Positions 9,833 to 20,609 of a DNA stretch of 64,000 bases are shown one piece after another (position 1 is the first letter of the stretch; every line of letters begins with the position of its first letter). This DNA comes from Sweltsa coloradensis (taxonomy: Eukaryota > Arthropoda > Insecta > Plecoptera > Chloroperlidae), in the NCBI GenBank assembly GCA_024449915.1, contig JAMZAV010003160.1, positions 1 to 64,000 on the forward strand. Reading direction: 5' to 3'. Under the pieces are notes generated by a model that saw only the letters and a program-made list of their open reading frames with translations, made no database searches and was not told the origin of the DNA. The position numbers and the translations under genes were made by a program.

Positions 9833-11256
9833 TAGTAGAGCTGTTTAACTGAGCATTTTGATGGAATTGTGCACTTTTTGAGAAAAGCATGAAACTTCTA
9901 GCATAGCTAGCTAATACCATAATGTTCATATTTAGATGTGGAGGGAAGTCAGATTTGACCTCTGAGGATGCTGAGAGGTCAAATTCAAAATGGCCGCCAC
10001 TCTATGACCCTAATGATTATACACGCTTAACTTTGGCAGCAAATTGTGTAAAAAGCTTTTTAGGTGTCATTTCTTATTAATATTGGGATGCCCATTCATA
10101 TAGTAACACTCACGAGTTCACCAGGTAAAGGTCAAAGGTCAATTTTGACCAAAAAGGTGAAAAAATAACATGCACGTAATCGTTTGTTTTCTACCTCATT
10201 TAAGAGAATACTCTACCTCCAATGATGTATTTTGTATCACGAAGGCCGCCAAGATGACCAACATAGCCAAGATGACCACGCTAAATGGTCAAACCCAAAG
10301 ATGGCCGCCATTCTACCGGCTTAATGATTATACACCACCTACTTAGTTTGGGGTAGCAATTAGAGTAGAAAGGCCTTTAAGGTGTCATTTCCAATTAATA
10401 TTGGGATGCCCATTCTTTTGGTAACAATCACGTGGTCTCCAGAATGAAAGGTCAAGGTCAAAGGTCAAGATTGACCAAAAAGTTGAACACAAAACATGCA
10501 CAATTTTTTGTTTTCTACGTCATTAAAGAGAATACTCTTCCTCCAAATGTGTGTTTTTTTTATTACGATGGCCGCCACGATGACCAACATAGCCAAGATG
10601 ACCGCGCTGAGAGATCAAATCCAAGATGGCTGCCATTTTACCGGTCTAATGATCATTTACACTTAACTAAGAGAGCAAATATTGTGATGAGTGGTGTAAT
10701 TTGCTATTAATATGGGTATGCCCATTCTTTTGGTGACATTTTTGTGATCGCCAAAACTAATGGAATTACACTAAGGTCAAGGTCATAGGTAAAGATCGTC
10801 GAAAAATTTATTCGAATCGTTGTGTTAACTTATATTTTATTCAAGAACATAATTCTGTCAACAATCTCCAGAACAGAAGCACAATGCCGTGCACTTGAGT
10901 GTAGCTTTGGCACATCTACATCGTCCAGTGCAGTCTTTCTTACAGCCACAGTGGATCAGTTCATGGCACAAATCTGATGCTTCAGGGAGAGTAGTCCAAA
11001 GAGGCTGCCAGGGTGGCAGGTCTCTTCCTTCATCCAGCCTCAGTTGTAGGGATCTGGCAAATCTGGATCCATTATAAATGCCTGGTTCCAACAGTTGGCC
11101 TGGTAGCAAGTGCGCTTAATGTGCTGCTGGAGTGCTAGCCTTGGGTGGAGGAATATTTTCGATCGATCGAGACTTCTGTGTGAAGAACTGTTTCCTGGCA
11201 CCATTAACCTCCATGATGTCACTAGTTTGATCTTACATCAGCTCAACAAATCGCAA
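9833..11256. repeat. fold-back left arm
   Basis: It contains three subunits marked by AAATGGCCGCCA (about 9985), AAGATGGCCGCCATT (about 10298) and AAGATGGCTGCCATTTT (about 10625). Each also carries GGGATGCCCATTC or GGGTATGCCCATTC and a AAAGGTCAA-type block. The inner part is the minus-strand gene end described at 10858-11255. Confidence 0.85.
10858..11255 (-). pseudogene. C-terminal fragment of a transposon-associated CXC-domain protein
   Basis: On the - strand the sequence encodes an HIKRTCYQANCWNQA-type segment, then after a frameshift near 11050-11100 a segment ending in a cysteine array: CGCKKDCTGRC, then CRCAKATLKC, then CFCSGDC and a stop. The CxC-x4-C-x3-CxC-x6-C-x3-CxC spacing is that of a CXC (tesmin/TSO1-like) zinc-binding domain. 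From memory, the same architecture ends a widespread repetitive protein family of molluscs, cnidarians and fish whose function is unknown. This is a duplicate of the end of the + strand gene at 11256-12272 and keeps cysteines that the + copy has lost. It is non-functional here: no upstream part and a broken frame. Confidence 0.7.
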
Positions 11257-12272
11257 TGAGGGAGAAGAGGGGAAAGGGAATGAGGAAACAGGTGGCTCCT
11301 ACTGTGATGCCAAAGAACTGGAAAGACTTCCTTCGAATCAATGAAAACAAAAGCGAATTGTTTGCTTTCCTGTCCCACGAAGCCGTCCATGTTGAGGGAA
11401 AGGAACTTTATGCGACAGATGGCAGTGGAGTTATTTGCATTCCTGCTGAGTCACACTTGGACCACCTAGTTCCATGTTCGCACAAGGAAGCCGATACTCG
11501 TCTATTACTGCATTTGGCAGATGCCGTGCAAAAGGGATGTAAGAAGGTGACCATACATACCGTTGACACTGATGTGGTAGTACTGGCTATAGCCTCATTC
11601 AGCAAAATAGCTCCTGATGAGTTGTGGATTGCCTTTGGTGTCGGATCAAGCTTTCGGTACATAGCTGTCCACGAAATGGTTGCCGCAATGAATCCGGCAC
11701 AATGCCGTACTCTTCCCGTCTTTCACGCTCTCACCGGGTGTGATACTGTCTCCGCATTCGCTGGTAGAGGAAAAAAGACTGCGTGGGAAACTTGGAAGTC
11801 TTTTCCAGACGTTAATGATGCTTTCCATGAACTCCTATCCATGCCAAGTGATGTCAGTCAAGAGTCGATGTCATTGATTGAGCGATTTGTTGTGCTGATG
11901 TACGATCGAACTAGTGACATCATGGAGGTATAATGGTGCCAGGAAACAGCTCTTCACACAAGTCTCGATCAATAGAAAATATTCCTCCAAAAAAGGCAGC
12001 ACTCCAGTAGCACATTAAGCGCACTTGCCCCCAGGCCAACTGTTGGAACCAGGCATTGATAATGGATCCAGATTTGCCAGATCCCTACAACTGAGGCTGG
12101 ATGAAGGAAGACACAGGTGGCAACCTCTTTGGGCTACTCTCACTGATGCATCAGATTCGTGCCATGAACTGATTCACTGTGGCTGAAAGAAAGGCTGCAC
12201 TGGACGATGTAGATGTGCCAAAGCTGCACTCAAGTGCATGGCATTGTGCTTCTGTTCTGGAGATTGTTGACA
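11256..12272 (+). pseudogene. middle and C-terminal part of a transposon-associated protein (HEADTR...HALTGCD family)
   Basis: An uninterrupted 225-codon reading frame (11256-11933) contains CSHKEADTRLLLHLADA, TVDTDVVVLA, ELWIAFG, and HALTGCDTVSAFAGRGKK, motifs of a repetitive, uncharacterised animal protein family. The conserved acidic residues (EADTR, DTDV, GCDT) are compatible with a metal-dependent nuclease fold, but that is inference. The frame closes with TAA at 11933. Homology continues in other frames to about 12272, where the CXC array is readable but one cysteine codon is TGA (about 12185). The family's N-terminal half is absent: homology starts exactly where the left arm ends. No promoter or start context is credible, so this is a captured, decaying fragment. 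Confidence 0.7.
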
Positions 12273-13285
12273 GAATTATGTTCTTGAATAAAATATAAGT
12301 TATACAATCGATTTGAATAAATTTACGACGATCTTTACCTATGACCTTGACCTTTGTGTAATTCCATTAGTTCTGGCGATCACAAAAATGTCACCAAAAG
12401 AATGGGCATACCCATATTAATAGCAAATTACACCACTCATCACAATATTTGCTCCCTTAGTTAAGTGAGAATGATCATTAGACCGGTAAAATGGCAGCCA
12501 TCTTGGATTTGATCTCTCAGCGCGATCATCTTGCCTACTGTTGGTCATCTTGGCGGCCATCAGAAGAAAAAAAAAACACTTTTGGAGGTAGAGTATTTTC
12601 TTAAATGACGTAGAAAACAAAAAAATTTTGCATGTTTTTTGTTCAACTTTTTGTCAATCTTGACCATTGACCTTGACCTTTCATTCTGGAGACCACGTGA
12701 TTGTTACCAAAAGAATGGGCATCCCAATATTAATTGGAAATGACACCTTAAAGGCCTTTCTACTCTAATTGCTACCCAAGCTAAGTAGGTGTGTATAATC
12801 ATTAAGCCGGTAGAATGGCGGCCATCTTGGATTTGACCATTTAGCGTGGTCTCTTGGCTATGTTGGTCATCTTGGCGGCCTTCGTGATACAAAAATACAT
12901 CATTTGGAGGTAGAGTATTCTCTTAAATGAGGTAGAAAACAAACGATTACGTGCATGTTTTTTTTCACCTTTTTGGTCAAAATTGACCTTTGACCCTTTA
13001 CCTGGCGAACACATGAGTGTTACAAAATGAATGGGCATCTTAATATTAGTTGGAAAAGACACCTAAAAGGCTTTTTACACAATTTGCTTCCCAAGTTAAG
13101 CGTGTATAATCATTTGGGTCGTAGAGTGGCGGCCATTTTGAATTTGACCTCTCAGTATCCTCGGAGGTCAAATCTGACTTCCCTCCACATCTTAAAATGA
13201 ATATATTGGTATTAGCTAGCTATTCTAGAAGTTTCATGCTTTTCTCAAAAAGTGCACAATTTTTCAGCTTAACAGCTCTACTATC
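11873..13285. repeat. fold-back right arm
   Basis: Reverse complement of the left arm, with mismatches and small indels (for example Y-rich runs near 12560 and 12960). It contains the three matching subunits marked by AATGGCAGCCATCTTGG, AATGGCGGCCATCTTGG and GTGGCGGCCATTTTG. Confidence 0.85.
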
Positions 13286-14204
13286 AATATTTGTTTGGAT
13301 GAAAATCCTCCAAGGTCACGGGGCATAAAGATCGTCCCCATGTTATTTCTTATGAGAGATTTTTGCTGATGGGATCTAGCTCGAAAAAAACCAAGCTTGA
13401 CATTTTTTGGGGGGTCATGGCGGACCCAATAAGTTTTCTGTTAATTTCTAAATTCATAACTAGTTAGCCTTAATGAAATATATTTTTTGAGTTTAGCGGC
13501 TGAATACTCCTTTAAAAGATTCTTTTTTACCATACAATTAAATGCGGCACAATTATTGTGAAGGACATGCCCCCCCCCCCCCCCGCCCTTTCAAAATATA
13601 TTCCTGCGTTTACGCCACTGTGTGCGTGTCATGAGACTCGAACCCCCCGATCACTTGGGTGTACGCCACTGCTAGTGAGAGTATCGCATCCGCCTGTGCA
13701 GTGTGCATTCTACCGGGCAGAGTGCAGCACATGACTCACTGATGCACCGGCAATCTGACAAGTATAGGCTTCGTAGAGTCAGTAACGAACCTTCCACGGG
13801 CGAGGGAGGTCGCAGCTAGAGCTAGCGCGACGATGTCTAGTGTTATACCGTGTGTTATGTTCATAGTGTTCGTGCAGCTAGGGTGATAGACAGTGTGCTA
13901 TTGTAGTAGCGTGCGTGTAACAAGGTTTATCGGGACGATATACTGAATAATACGACATTGCTATGTTGCTTACTGGACTGTGCTATGTTAGTATGCGTGC
14001 AGCTAGGGTTATCGCGAGTCGCGACAGTTTTTAGTGTTATAACGTGTGAGATTGTCGTTGTATGTGAAGCTAGGGTTATAGTGACGGTTTATACATTGAG
14101 GATTTCTGTTTCTTAAAGTCTCATATTAATGCACTAAGGCTATTCGGGACGATGAGTGGTGATAGATGACGATGGAGGACGGTTACTAAAACATCATAAT
14201 GTGT
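13286..14204. other. non-coding stretch with hAT-like end motifs and a G/C run
   Basis: A poly-C run lies at about 13570. On the - strand CAGTGGCGTA occurs twice, about 50 bp apart (within 13610-13675), like hAT termini, next to a B-box-like GGGTTCGAGTC. Between 13800 and 14100 a loosely repeated GCAGCTAGGGTTAT-type phrase occurs three times. No gene is recognised. Confidence 0.4.
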
Positions 14205-14285
14205 ATGCGGGATACGAACCCACGTCCTCGTAGTGCCATACGCTTGAGACCAGCGCCCTAATCACATGTGCCACCGCGGACGGCA
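14205..14285 (-). mobile_element. tRNA-like sequence (SINE head or tRNA pseudogene)
   Basis: On the - strand: CCGCGGTGGCACATGTGATT, an anticodon-arm-like region, and the B-box GGGTTCGTATCCCGC. Its 3' half (CACTACGAGGACG then GGGTTCG) is shared with 28693-28760. The acceptor stem does not pair well, so a functional tRNA is unlikely. Confidence 0.5.
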
Positions 14286-14369
14286 TTATAGACTGGCCAG
14301 GAATGTAATGTGCTATGGAAATGGACTTGACAATGATCGATTGACTTCAAAAGGTAAGTTTCATTAATA

Positions 14370-14510
14370 AGGTGTTGGAGGGGGTAGGGGCGGAGGGGGG
14401 GGGGCAGATGTTGGTGCTTGTTACAATACATGACACCGGTGTGTGCTATAGTGGGGGCAGGGGGGGAGAGGGGCACATTTTCTAGCTTGTTACAATACAT
14501 GAAATAAATA
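14370..14510 (+). repeat. two-copy G-rich tandem repeat
   Basis: Two units of about 80 bp, each a G-rich stretch followed by TTGTTACAATACATGA. The ORF on the opposite strand (14258-14518) is a by-product. Confidence 0.6.
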
Positions 14511-14514
14511 ATAA

Positions 14515-14850
14515 ACAAATCCGTATTTAGAGTCTTTCCTCTCAGTCACATAACTCATTTTCAGTGGGGTAAGGTAAACCAAAGCGACCAAGCCAACCCT
14601 GTAGGCCCGACAAAATCGACGAATGAGCGATAACCAACCAAAGATCGATATTTTTTTTAATAGGAAATAAAGCAATCAGCGGTATGAAAAGTGCGAACAC
14701 CCGCGGATCAACGCCAGAATCAACAAGGCCGATTCAGAACAACTTTAAATGTATTAGGCCTATGAGCCATCGTTGCTAGGACGGCTCAAAAGTCTCCGTT
14801 TACAAATTCTGCTGCGTGGAGACGCGCTCTCTTTCTATTTTGTCAACCCG
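14515..14850 (-). mobile_element. SINE-A copy without head
   Basis: Reverse-complement match to the body and tail of the SINE at 1200-1608: CCGTCCTAGCAACGATGGC, TCGGCCTTGTTGATTCTGGC, ATCGATCTTTGGTTGGTTA, and ATGAGTTATGTGACTGAG. The tRNA-like part is missing. Confidence 0.75.
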
Positions 14851-15465
14851 TCTGGGCCCGGGGTAGAATTGGACCAGAGCATGGCTCTGCTAATAGTAAA
14901 AGGCGACTCAAGAGAAAAAGTCCATCTCGCAAACATCAGCTAGTATGAAGGGTAGTATTTTACTCCCCGAAAATAGTGGCGAGCTCTGGCAACCTCCCCC
15001 TTCCTCCCCTCAACCGTTTCTGTTTCTGACCAGCACTTGCTCAAGTTAGTTGTCCGACCATCAACAGCTTCAACTTTAAAACTAAACAAAATCCCATTCA
15101 ATGTAATTTAATTTACAAATTTAATTCACATAAAACACATAATTAATTTCATTCAAACAAATAATTGTTATACATTTCATTTATAATATACGTAAAATAT
15201 ATATTAATAACATTTCTCATCCAAAGTAATCAATTTTACAAAATTAAATTCACATCATGCACGTTTATTTTATTTATTTCCATTTACACGAATAGCATTT
15301 GTTTTGCTATAACTATTGTCATAATTTTATTTTCTTATAATATATATATACACTTAGTAAACAATTTAATCATCAAACACACCATAACTACATCTCACCA
15401 ACCTCCAGTATCTCAGGCGGCGCAATATGACCCAACCGGTTGAAGCGCCCAAGTTTCTCACGAGT
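14848..15465 (+). mobile_element. M1-linker-M2 unit with 3'-truncated M1
   Basis: M1 starts CCGTCTGGGCCCGGGGTAGA and runs to about 15040, losing its tail. The linker is intact (CATTTCTCATCCAAAGTAAT to CATCAAACACACCATAACT). M2 (15413-15465) reads GGCGGCGCAATATGACCCAA and ends TTTCTCACG. The 92-residue ORF here is linker sequence. Confidence 0.8.
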
Positions 15466-15474
15466 GTTTTTTTA

Positions 15475-15780
15475 AGACTGGTTTAGATGCTGTAAACGGT
15501 GACTTAGTTGCCGTCCAAGCAACGAGGCAAATAATACATTCTAAGGTTGTTCCGAATCAGTCTTGTTGATTCTGGTGCGGTCCGCGGGTGGAATCGTGTC
15601 CATCTTGATTGATCGTCGAATGATCGGGGTTCTCTACTTAACTATGCCGGTCTCTAGTTGGTCATTGTTCGCTTGTTGATTGTGTGGGCGCCTACAGGGT
15701 TGGCATGGTCAACTTCAAATGTAATGTCCTCAACAGTAAATCAGTTCTGGGACTGAGTGAGTAGACACTAAATACGAATG
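15475..15780 (+). mobile_element. SINE-A copy, diverged
   Basis: It shares GCCGTCCAAGCAACGA, CAGTCTTGTTGATTCTGG, CCGGTCTCTAGTTGGTCATT and GACTGAGTGAGTAGACAC with the other copies. The head is missing. It directly follows an M2 end. Confidence 0.7.
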
Positions 15781-15934
15781 TATTTGTTTATTCATTATAA
15801 AGGATAAAAAAATACTCAAGTATTTCTGCATTTTCTGTTTGATTTAAAATATAAATATTGACAAACTTATATTAAGTGATGCATTTATCCACAATAAATA
15901 ACACAGTCGTATCATTGCACATGTAATGATTTTT

Positions 15935-16527
15935 GGCCATCGTCTTGGCCCTGGGTAGAATAGGCCCAGAGCATGGCCCTGCTAATCGTACAAAGCGATT
16001 CATACATCAGCAAGTAAAAGGGGAATATACTATTCACCGAAACTAGTGGCGAGCACTGCCAATCGTCGTCGGGGACACCTCCCCTTTTACTTGACGACCT
16101 CTCCGACGATGATGACTAAGTCGATGACGACAGCGACGTGAGACTGAGAACCCCCCTCTCCTGCCCTTATAACCGTGGCAGGTTCTGACCAGCATCGGCT
16201 CCTCCTCTCCATATCTCCTATAGGCTAGGGTATAATCTTAATTTGACGGAAGTGTTATTTTGCATTAAACTTATGATTTTCCTTTTTCTAACTGAATGCT
16301 ATTATGTATTTACTTGGTTTTTGGCCGCGGAAATTAGTTTCTGGACTTATTTAATCATATTTAGTTTGCTTGAATGGGTCGTTTTGGGTACTAGGTAGGC
16401 CTAGTTCAGTTGGTGCGGTCCAACTTTTCAACAAAGTTTTTTTCAAAGAAAAAGAATAAAAATAGGCTAGATTGGTTCATTATGACCTAACGGTTTGAAG
16501 CGCCCTAGTTTCTCACGTCGTCAATAA
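15935..16527 (+). mobile_element. M1 and M2 of one unit
   Basis: M1 (15935-16235) begins GTCTTGGCCCTGGGTAGAAT, with hairpin GGCAGGTTCTGACCAGC. A 240-bp segment without clear linker sequence precedes M2 (16478-16527), which reads ATGACCTAACGGTTTGAAGC and ends TTTCTCACGTCGTC. Confidence 0.7.
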
Positions 16528-17054
16528 GTGTTTAAAGATGTACCCTACCCGACATGGTTTTCAGGGTCACATGTGTATTTTGCCGTGTCATGTTTGATGC
16601 TGTGCTAGAACAAGATTTAAGTAATGTAAGCTGGCACTTTATCGTTCGATCATATCTTGCTTGCAAGCTCACTCAAATGTTTAAGCTGAACTTTTAAAAT
16701 ATATTTGCCAATTAAGTATTGGTAGACAAATATTGACACGATTGTGCAGTGCGTAGCGTTCGCGCAATCCTCTTTATACGCGCCGAGACCCGGCACCTCC
16801 ACCATTAGTTTGGTGGAGGTGCCGGGTAGGACTTTAAAACATTTACATGCGAATGTAGTTGAGAACTAATATATAATTCCTTGGTCCTAGGACTACCTAT
16901 TCACCTTCTTTGTATGATATGTTTATCCATAAAGACATAGCATCGTACAGGTCCCACTTCTGCGTTGATTTGGCTGCTGAGCCGCTCAGAGGTGGTTTCG
17001 TGATAGCCTCCGTTCTCGGGTGTAGCTCGCTGAACAAAACATTCTTGAGTGACC
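16528..17054. other. unassigned segment between M2 and M1
   Basis: No gene. It holds the perfect hairpin at 16788-16827. The short ORFs at 16897-17219 are opposite-strand overlaps running into M1. Confidence 0.4.
16788..16827. repeat. perfect 17-bp GC-rich hairpin
   Basis: ACCCGGCACCTCCACCA and TGGTGGAGGTGCCGGGT pair without mismatch around the 6-nt loop TTAGTT. It is not followed by a T run, and no neighbouring gene needs it. Confidence 0.85.
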
Positions 17055-17410
17055 ATGTCTGTGTCCCGTGGCTGGTTCTGACCAGCATGAACCCCTCCTC
17101 CCTATATCCCCTAGAAAATAAGATAAGAGTGGAGCATTAAGACCGAAGGGTTGGGCGCGCCTCTTATCTAAGTAAACCAAATCAAACAGACAAATTCTTA
17201 AAAATATTTCTTTGTACAAAATTTACATTTAATTTTGACTTCAAATAAATAATTTTCTTGTGCTTTTATCTTCTCGTTCATTATGTTTTTCATTTTATAA
17301 ACTAAGAAAACAATATATTTATCAAATGCACCATGCACTCATTTTCATTAACTTATGCCCACAATATCACAAGTGGCGCAATATGACCTAGCCGGTTGAA
17401 GCGCCCTAAA
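17055..17410 (+). mobile_element. M1 3' end, linker and M2
   Basis: GTGGCTGGTTCTGACCAGCA, then a tail with ACCGAAGGGTTGGGCGCGCC, the linker (AAACTAAGAAAACAATATAT) and M2 (17370-17410), which reads ATGACCTAGCCGGTTGAAGC and loses its TTTCTCACG end. Confidence 0.7.
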
Positions 17411-17619
17411 TCTAAAAACTAAACTAAACACAAAATTTTCACTCGAACACTCTGACATGATAAATGATGGCAAAGATAATCACGGATAATCAAGAACTGT
17501 TAAATTATTAATCTTTCTGCTACATGATGCAATGGTGACTACCCTGGTCCCAAGCAGTTCGTACTCCAACTGGGCGGAGCCATATGATCTAGTTTCAACA
17601 ACAAGTCAGATGTGGGCGG

Positions 17620-17862
17620 AGATTATATTTGTGAAAACCTTTCTAAATTTTTTTCATATTTATTTGTTTAACCAAATAATGAACACACATCAAACACATT
17701 TAATTATTCGTGGAAAAAAATGCGTTAACTCTCATCTAAATTATTGACTGTTAATTATAAAAAAATTAAAACAAAATACACAACAGCTTATTGCATAAAC
17801 TAACAAAAAATCACAGGCGGCCTAATAAGACCTAACCGGTTGAAACGCCCTAGTTTCTCACA
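17620..17862 (+). mobile_element. linker and M2
   Basis: The linker (from about 17640) is diverged. M2 (17812-17860) reads CAGGCGGCCTAATAAGACCT, CCGGTTGAAACGCCC, TTTCTCACATG. No M1 precedes it. Confidence 0.6.
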
Positions 17863-18039
17863 TGATCGTCATTAGGCTGCAATATATACGTGCTATAGTA
17901 CCTCTTCTATGCTAAGTCCTATTTTCTTCTGGTTTATTTGTCTGTCATCTTGCCACCATCAACAATATTGAGATTGTGTCTAAGCGATTGTATTTAAATT
18001 ACTTCATTATTATAAACAGAAGCCGCTTAAGATATTGAA

Positions 18040-18625
18040 CCCTGTCTGGACCCGGGGAAGGCCAATTATTTGCCCAGAGCATGGCTCTGCTAATCGTTAA
18101 AGGTGATTTAAGAGAAAAAGTCCACCTCGCAAACATCACCAGTAGTAAAAGGGCAGTATATTACTCCCCAAATCTAGAGGCGAGCTCTGGTGGTCGTCGT
18201 CGGGGAACATTCACCTTCCCCTTGACCACCTCCCCGACGACGACGACGATGACAACACGGACGATGACACAGACGAAGACGACTACGACATGGGGGAACC
18301 ACCAACCCCTACCCTCCCTTTCCCTCTATCCTTTGCCTGAGCCCGGCCTGATTTCGCCACTGACCTCAGGGCCTCCCGACCCCACCCGGCTTCTTGCCCC
18401 GGCCACCCTAACGGCGACATAGTTTCTAAATTTCTCATTCCAAGTAATTGGTTTAAACCATTTAACTGTCCAAATATTTCATATGTATATTGAATGAATG
18501 AAATAGTCTTTTGCTGTGACTATAAACTCGTTAACTTAATTCCTTTTATAAACTAAGAAAACAAATTAAATATACCCTCAACAATTGTATCCGGTTGAAG
18601 CGCCTTAGTTTCTCATGTCGTTATA
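18040..18625 (+). mobile_element. M1b-linker-M2 unit
   Basis: M1b (18040-18420) has GTCTGGACCCGGGG, AAAGGTGATTTAAGAG and the TTTGCCTGAGCCCGGCC block. Linker: TTTCTAAATTTCTCATTCC to AACTAAGAAAACAAATTA. M2 (18590-18620) keeps only TCCGGTTGAAGCGCC and TTTCTCATGTCG. The 113-residue ORF is the repetitive M1b itself. Confidence 0.7.
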
Positions 18626-18794
18626 TTATATGCTCTGACTCCGGATATATCATGTTTATCACCCGTTATCGGCTTTTCCCGACTTCAAGTATAACCGGAG
18701 TTTCTTTCTTTCTTTTTTCTTGAACAAATTGAACACCTGTTCTGTCTTCAGTCAAAAAAAAAGGGGCATTCATTAGCTTAATACCTCCTTTTCC

Positions 18795-19300
18795 TTGTCT
18801 GGTCCCGGGGTAGAATTTGCCCAGAGTATGGTTCTGCTAATCGTAAAAGGTGATTCAAGAGATAAAGTCCACCTTGCAAACATCAGCTAGTACGAGCGGA
18901 GTATATTACTTCCCGAAACTAGAGGCGAGCTCTGGCGATCTTCGTCGGGACACTTCCTCTTTCCCATGACGACATACAATTAACATAAACCATACATATA
19001 TCAACAAACCATACAATTGATATGTTATATATACTTAAGTACTAAGTATCTACTTATGTCGTATACGGATAAGAGTCATGATGGCAATATGTTCATTGTT
19101 TTCGTGTATTCGTATTCATCGCTTGCTTTCGTGTGTTTTAATTTTCAGTCATTTCTCTGGGTGTATCTCTTTTTTTTTCCTATACTTAGAAAACAATATG
19201 TTCATCAAACACAAAATAAACTCATTTCATTAACTGGCAATATCACAGGCGGCGAAAAATAACCAAACCGGTTGCAGCGCCCTAGTTTCTCACGTCATCG
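18795..19300 (+). mobile_element. M1 5' half, linker, M2
   Basis: M1 (TTGTCTGGTCCCGGGGTAGA) stops after the CTTCGTCGGGACACTTCC block at about 18970. The linker includes CTTAGAAAACAATATGTTCA. M2 (19245-19300) reads GGCGGCGAAAAATAACCAAA, CCGGTTGCAGCGCCC, TTTCTCACGTC. Confidence 0.7.
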
Positions 19301-19675
19301 TACGACGTACTTCCAATCTTTTCTTTTTGACAGCACTTGTGAAAGCGAACAGGCAAATTAAACTTTCTAATCGTCAATGCGAGAAGTTTAATAAACACAT
19401 ATTAACAAACGTCAAGGTCACTCACGCTTCTTGTTGCGTTGTGAACACTTGACGCGTATCGCCCGCGCCCTATGTATGTTGACATTTTGCTTCCTCGTTA
19501 TTTCTATGATTTAATCCAAATCATTTTCCTCTACACTTGCGGCCGGCGAAGTCGTCTCTCCTTGAATAGAAATACATAATATTAATAATCTTACTTATAA
19601 ACAAAACAAGTAAAATCTTTTGACGAAAATTGAATAAATTTAATAATCGTGTTTTGTAATAATTGTTAATTAAAC
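19301..19675. other. unassigned AT-rich segment between two M2 copies
   Basis: No M1 is present. Nothing is recognised apart from linker-like sequence from about 19570. Confidence 0.4.
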
Positions 19676-19730
19676 ACAGGCGGCGCAATATGACCTAACC
19701 GGTTGAAGCGCCCTAGTTTCTCACGTCGTC
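19676..19730 (+). mobile_element. M2, close to consensus
   Basis: It reads GGCGGCGCAATATGACCTAA, CCGGTTGAAGCGCCCTAG, TTTCTCACGTCGTCGT. The GGCGC and GCGCC ends can pair around a central AACCGGTT palindrome. Confidence 0.8.
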
Positions 19731-19849
19731 GTAAATTAAATACGAAATAATTGTACTGGCCGAAATTTTCCGGGTCGTAATTAATTTTTTTCAAATTCAA
19801 GTGTTCAAATGTTTAGATAGGTGTCGGTATTTTGACTTTTTTCTTTTCT

Positions 19850-19931
19850 TATTATTATTTGTATGATTATTTACTCATATTCCATTTCCCTCGGTTCATA
19901 TTGTTCTTATCTTTTATGAACTTAGAAAACA

Positions 19932-19932
<1 letters not shown>
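19850..19932 (+). mobile_element. linker, 5' part, cut by the LINE insertion
   Basis: It ends AACTTAGAAAACAATTAAT, the family phrase that elsewhere continues directly into CATCAAACACACCATTAAC. Here the continuation is found only after the LINE, at 24638. Confidence 0.7.

Positions 19933-20002
<70 letters not shown>
19933..20002 (+). repeat. (AAT)n microsatellite, 5' flank of the LINE
   Basis: About 23 pure AAT units. They abut the LINE 5' end and match the AAT-type run at its 3' end. Confidence 0.95.
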
Positions 20003-20003
<1 letters not shown>

Positions 20004-20609
20004 CCCAACATTGTTGGGGTTACAAACTAGTCAAGCTCGAGATAAGTTGCTGGTTAAATTTCTATTGCCGCTGAAATACAAGCATTCCATCTCAAATTTT
20101 GACATCATCTTGATCTACTAGTGACGTACTACAAGTGACATTGAAGGGAAGTATTAGTTTTTAGTATTTATACCATTATTTTGTAGTTTTATATCGTTGT
20201 CTAGACCTAGGCTGTAAATTGCATTGAAACAGTTGAATTTTGTTAATTTTTGACAGTTAGTGGTAGGCATATATTCATTTAGAGGCATTATTTGTAACTT
20301 AAGCAAGGTAATATATCTAAAATAGTATACTTTTTAGCATTTTACGTAAGCACCGTTAATTATTTTGCAGAATCGAGAAGATTGAAGTCTTCTAAATTCG
20401 TCAAATAAGAAAAGATTTATCAAAACGAAAAGGCAAGGAGGTTGAGAAGCGAAGACCTCATCACCGCCCTGAAATTGAGGAATCATTGAGAAAAGTGTTT
20501 TTAATTCTTATTAAGTGCATTGACTTTATAAATAATAACAAATAAGAAGTGACTTTGACAGTTAGTAGAATAATTTATTTAGAACAAGAAAAATAGGAAA
20601 TAACCGACG

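Larger units (their letters stand above)
9833..13285. mobile_element. 3.45-kb fold-back element carrying a CXC-domain gene fragment
   Basis: Two arms of about 1.4 kb (9833-11256 and 11873-13285) are reverse complements of each other. They enclose about 615 bp of single-copy coding sequence. The outer ends are TAGAGCTGTTTAA (left) and TTAACAGCTCTA (right). Each arm's outer kilobase is three tandem subunits of about 320 bp, and its inner 0.4 kb is the 3' end of the gene. The gene's 3' half therefore exists twice, pointing outwards, and its middle once. This resembles a fold-back or MULE-like element that captured a gene end, or a template-switch inversion. No transposase is seen, and no clear target duplication was found. 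Confidence 0.8.
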
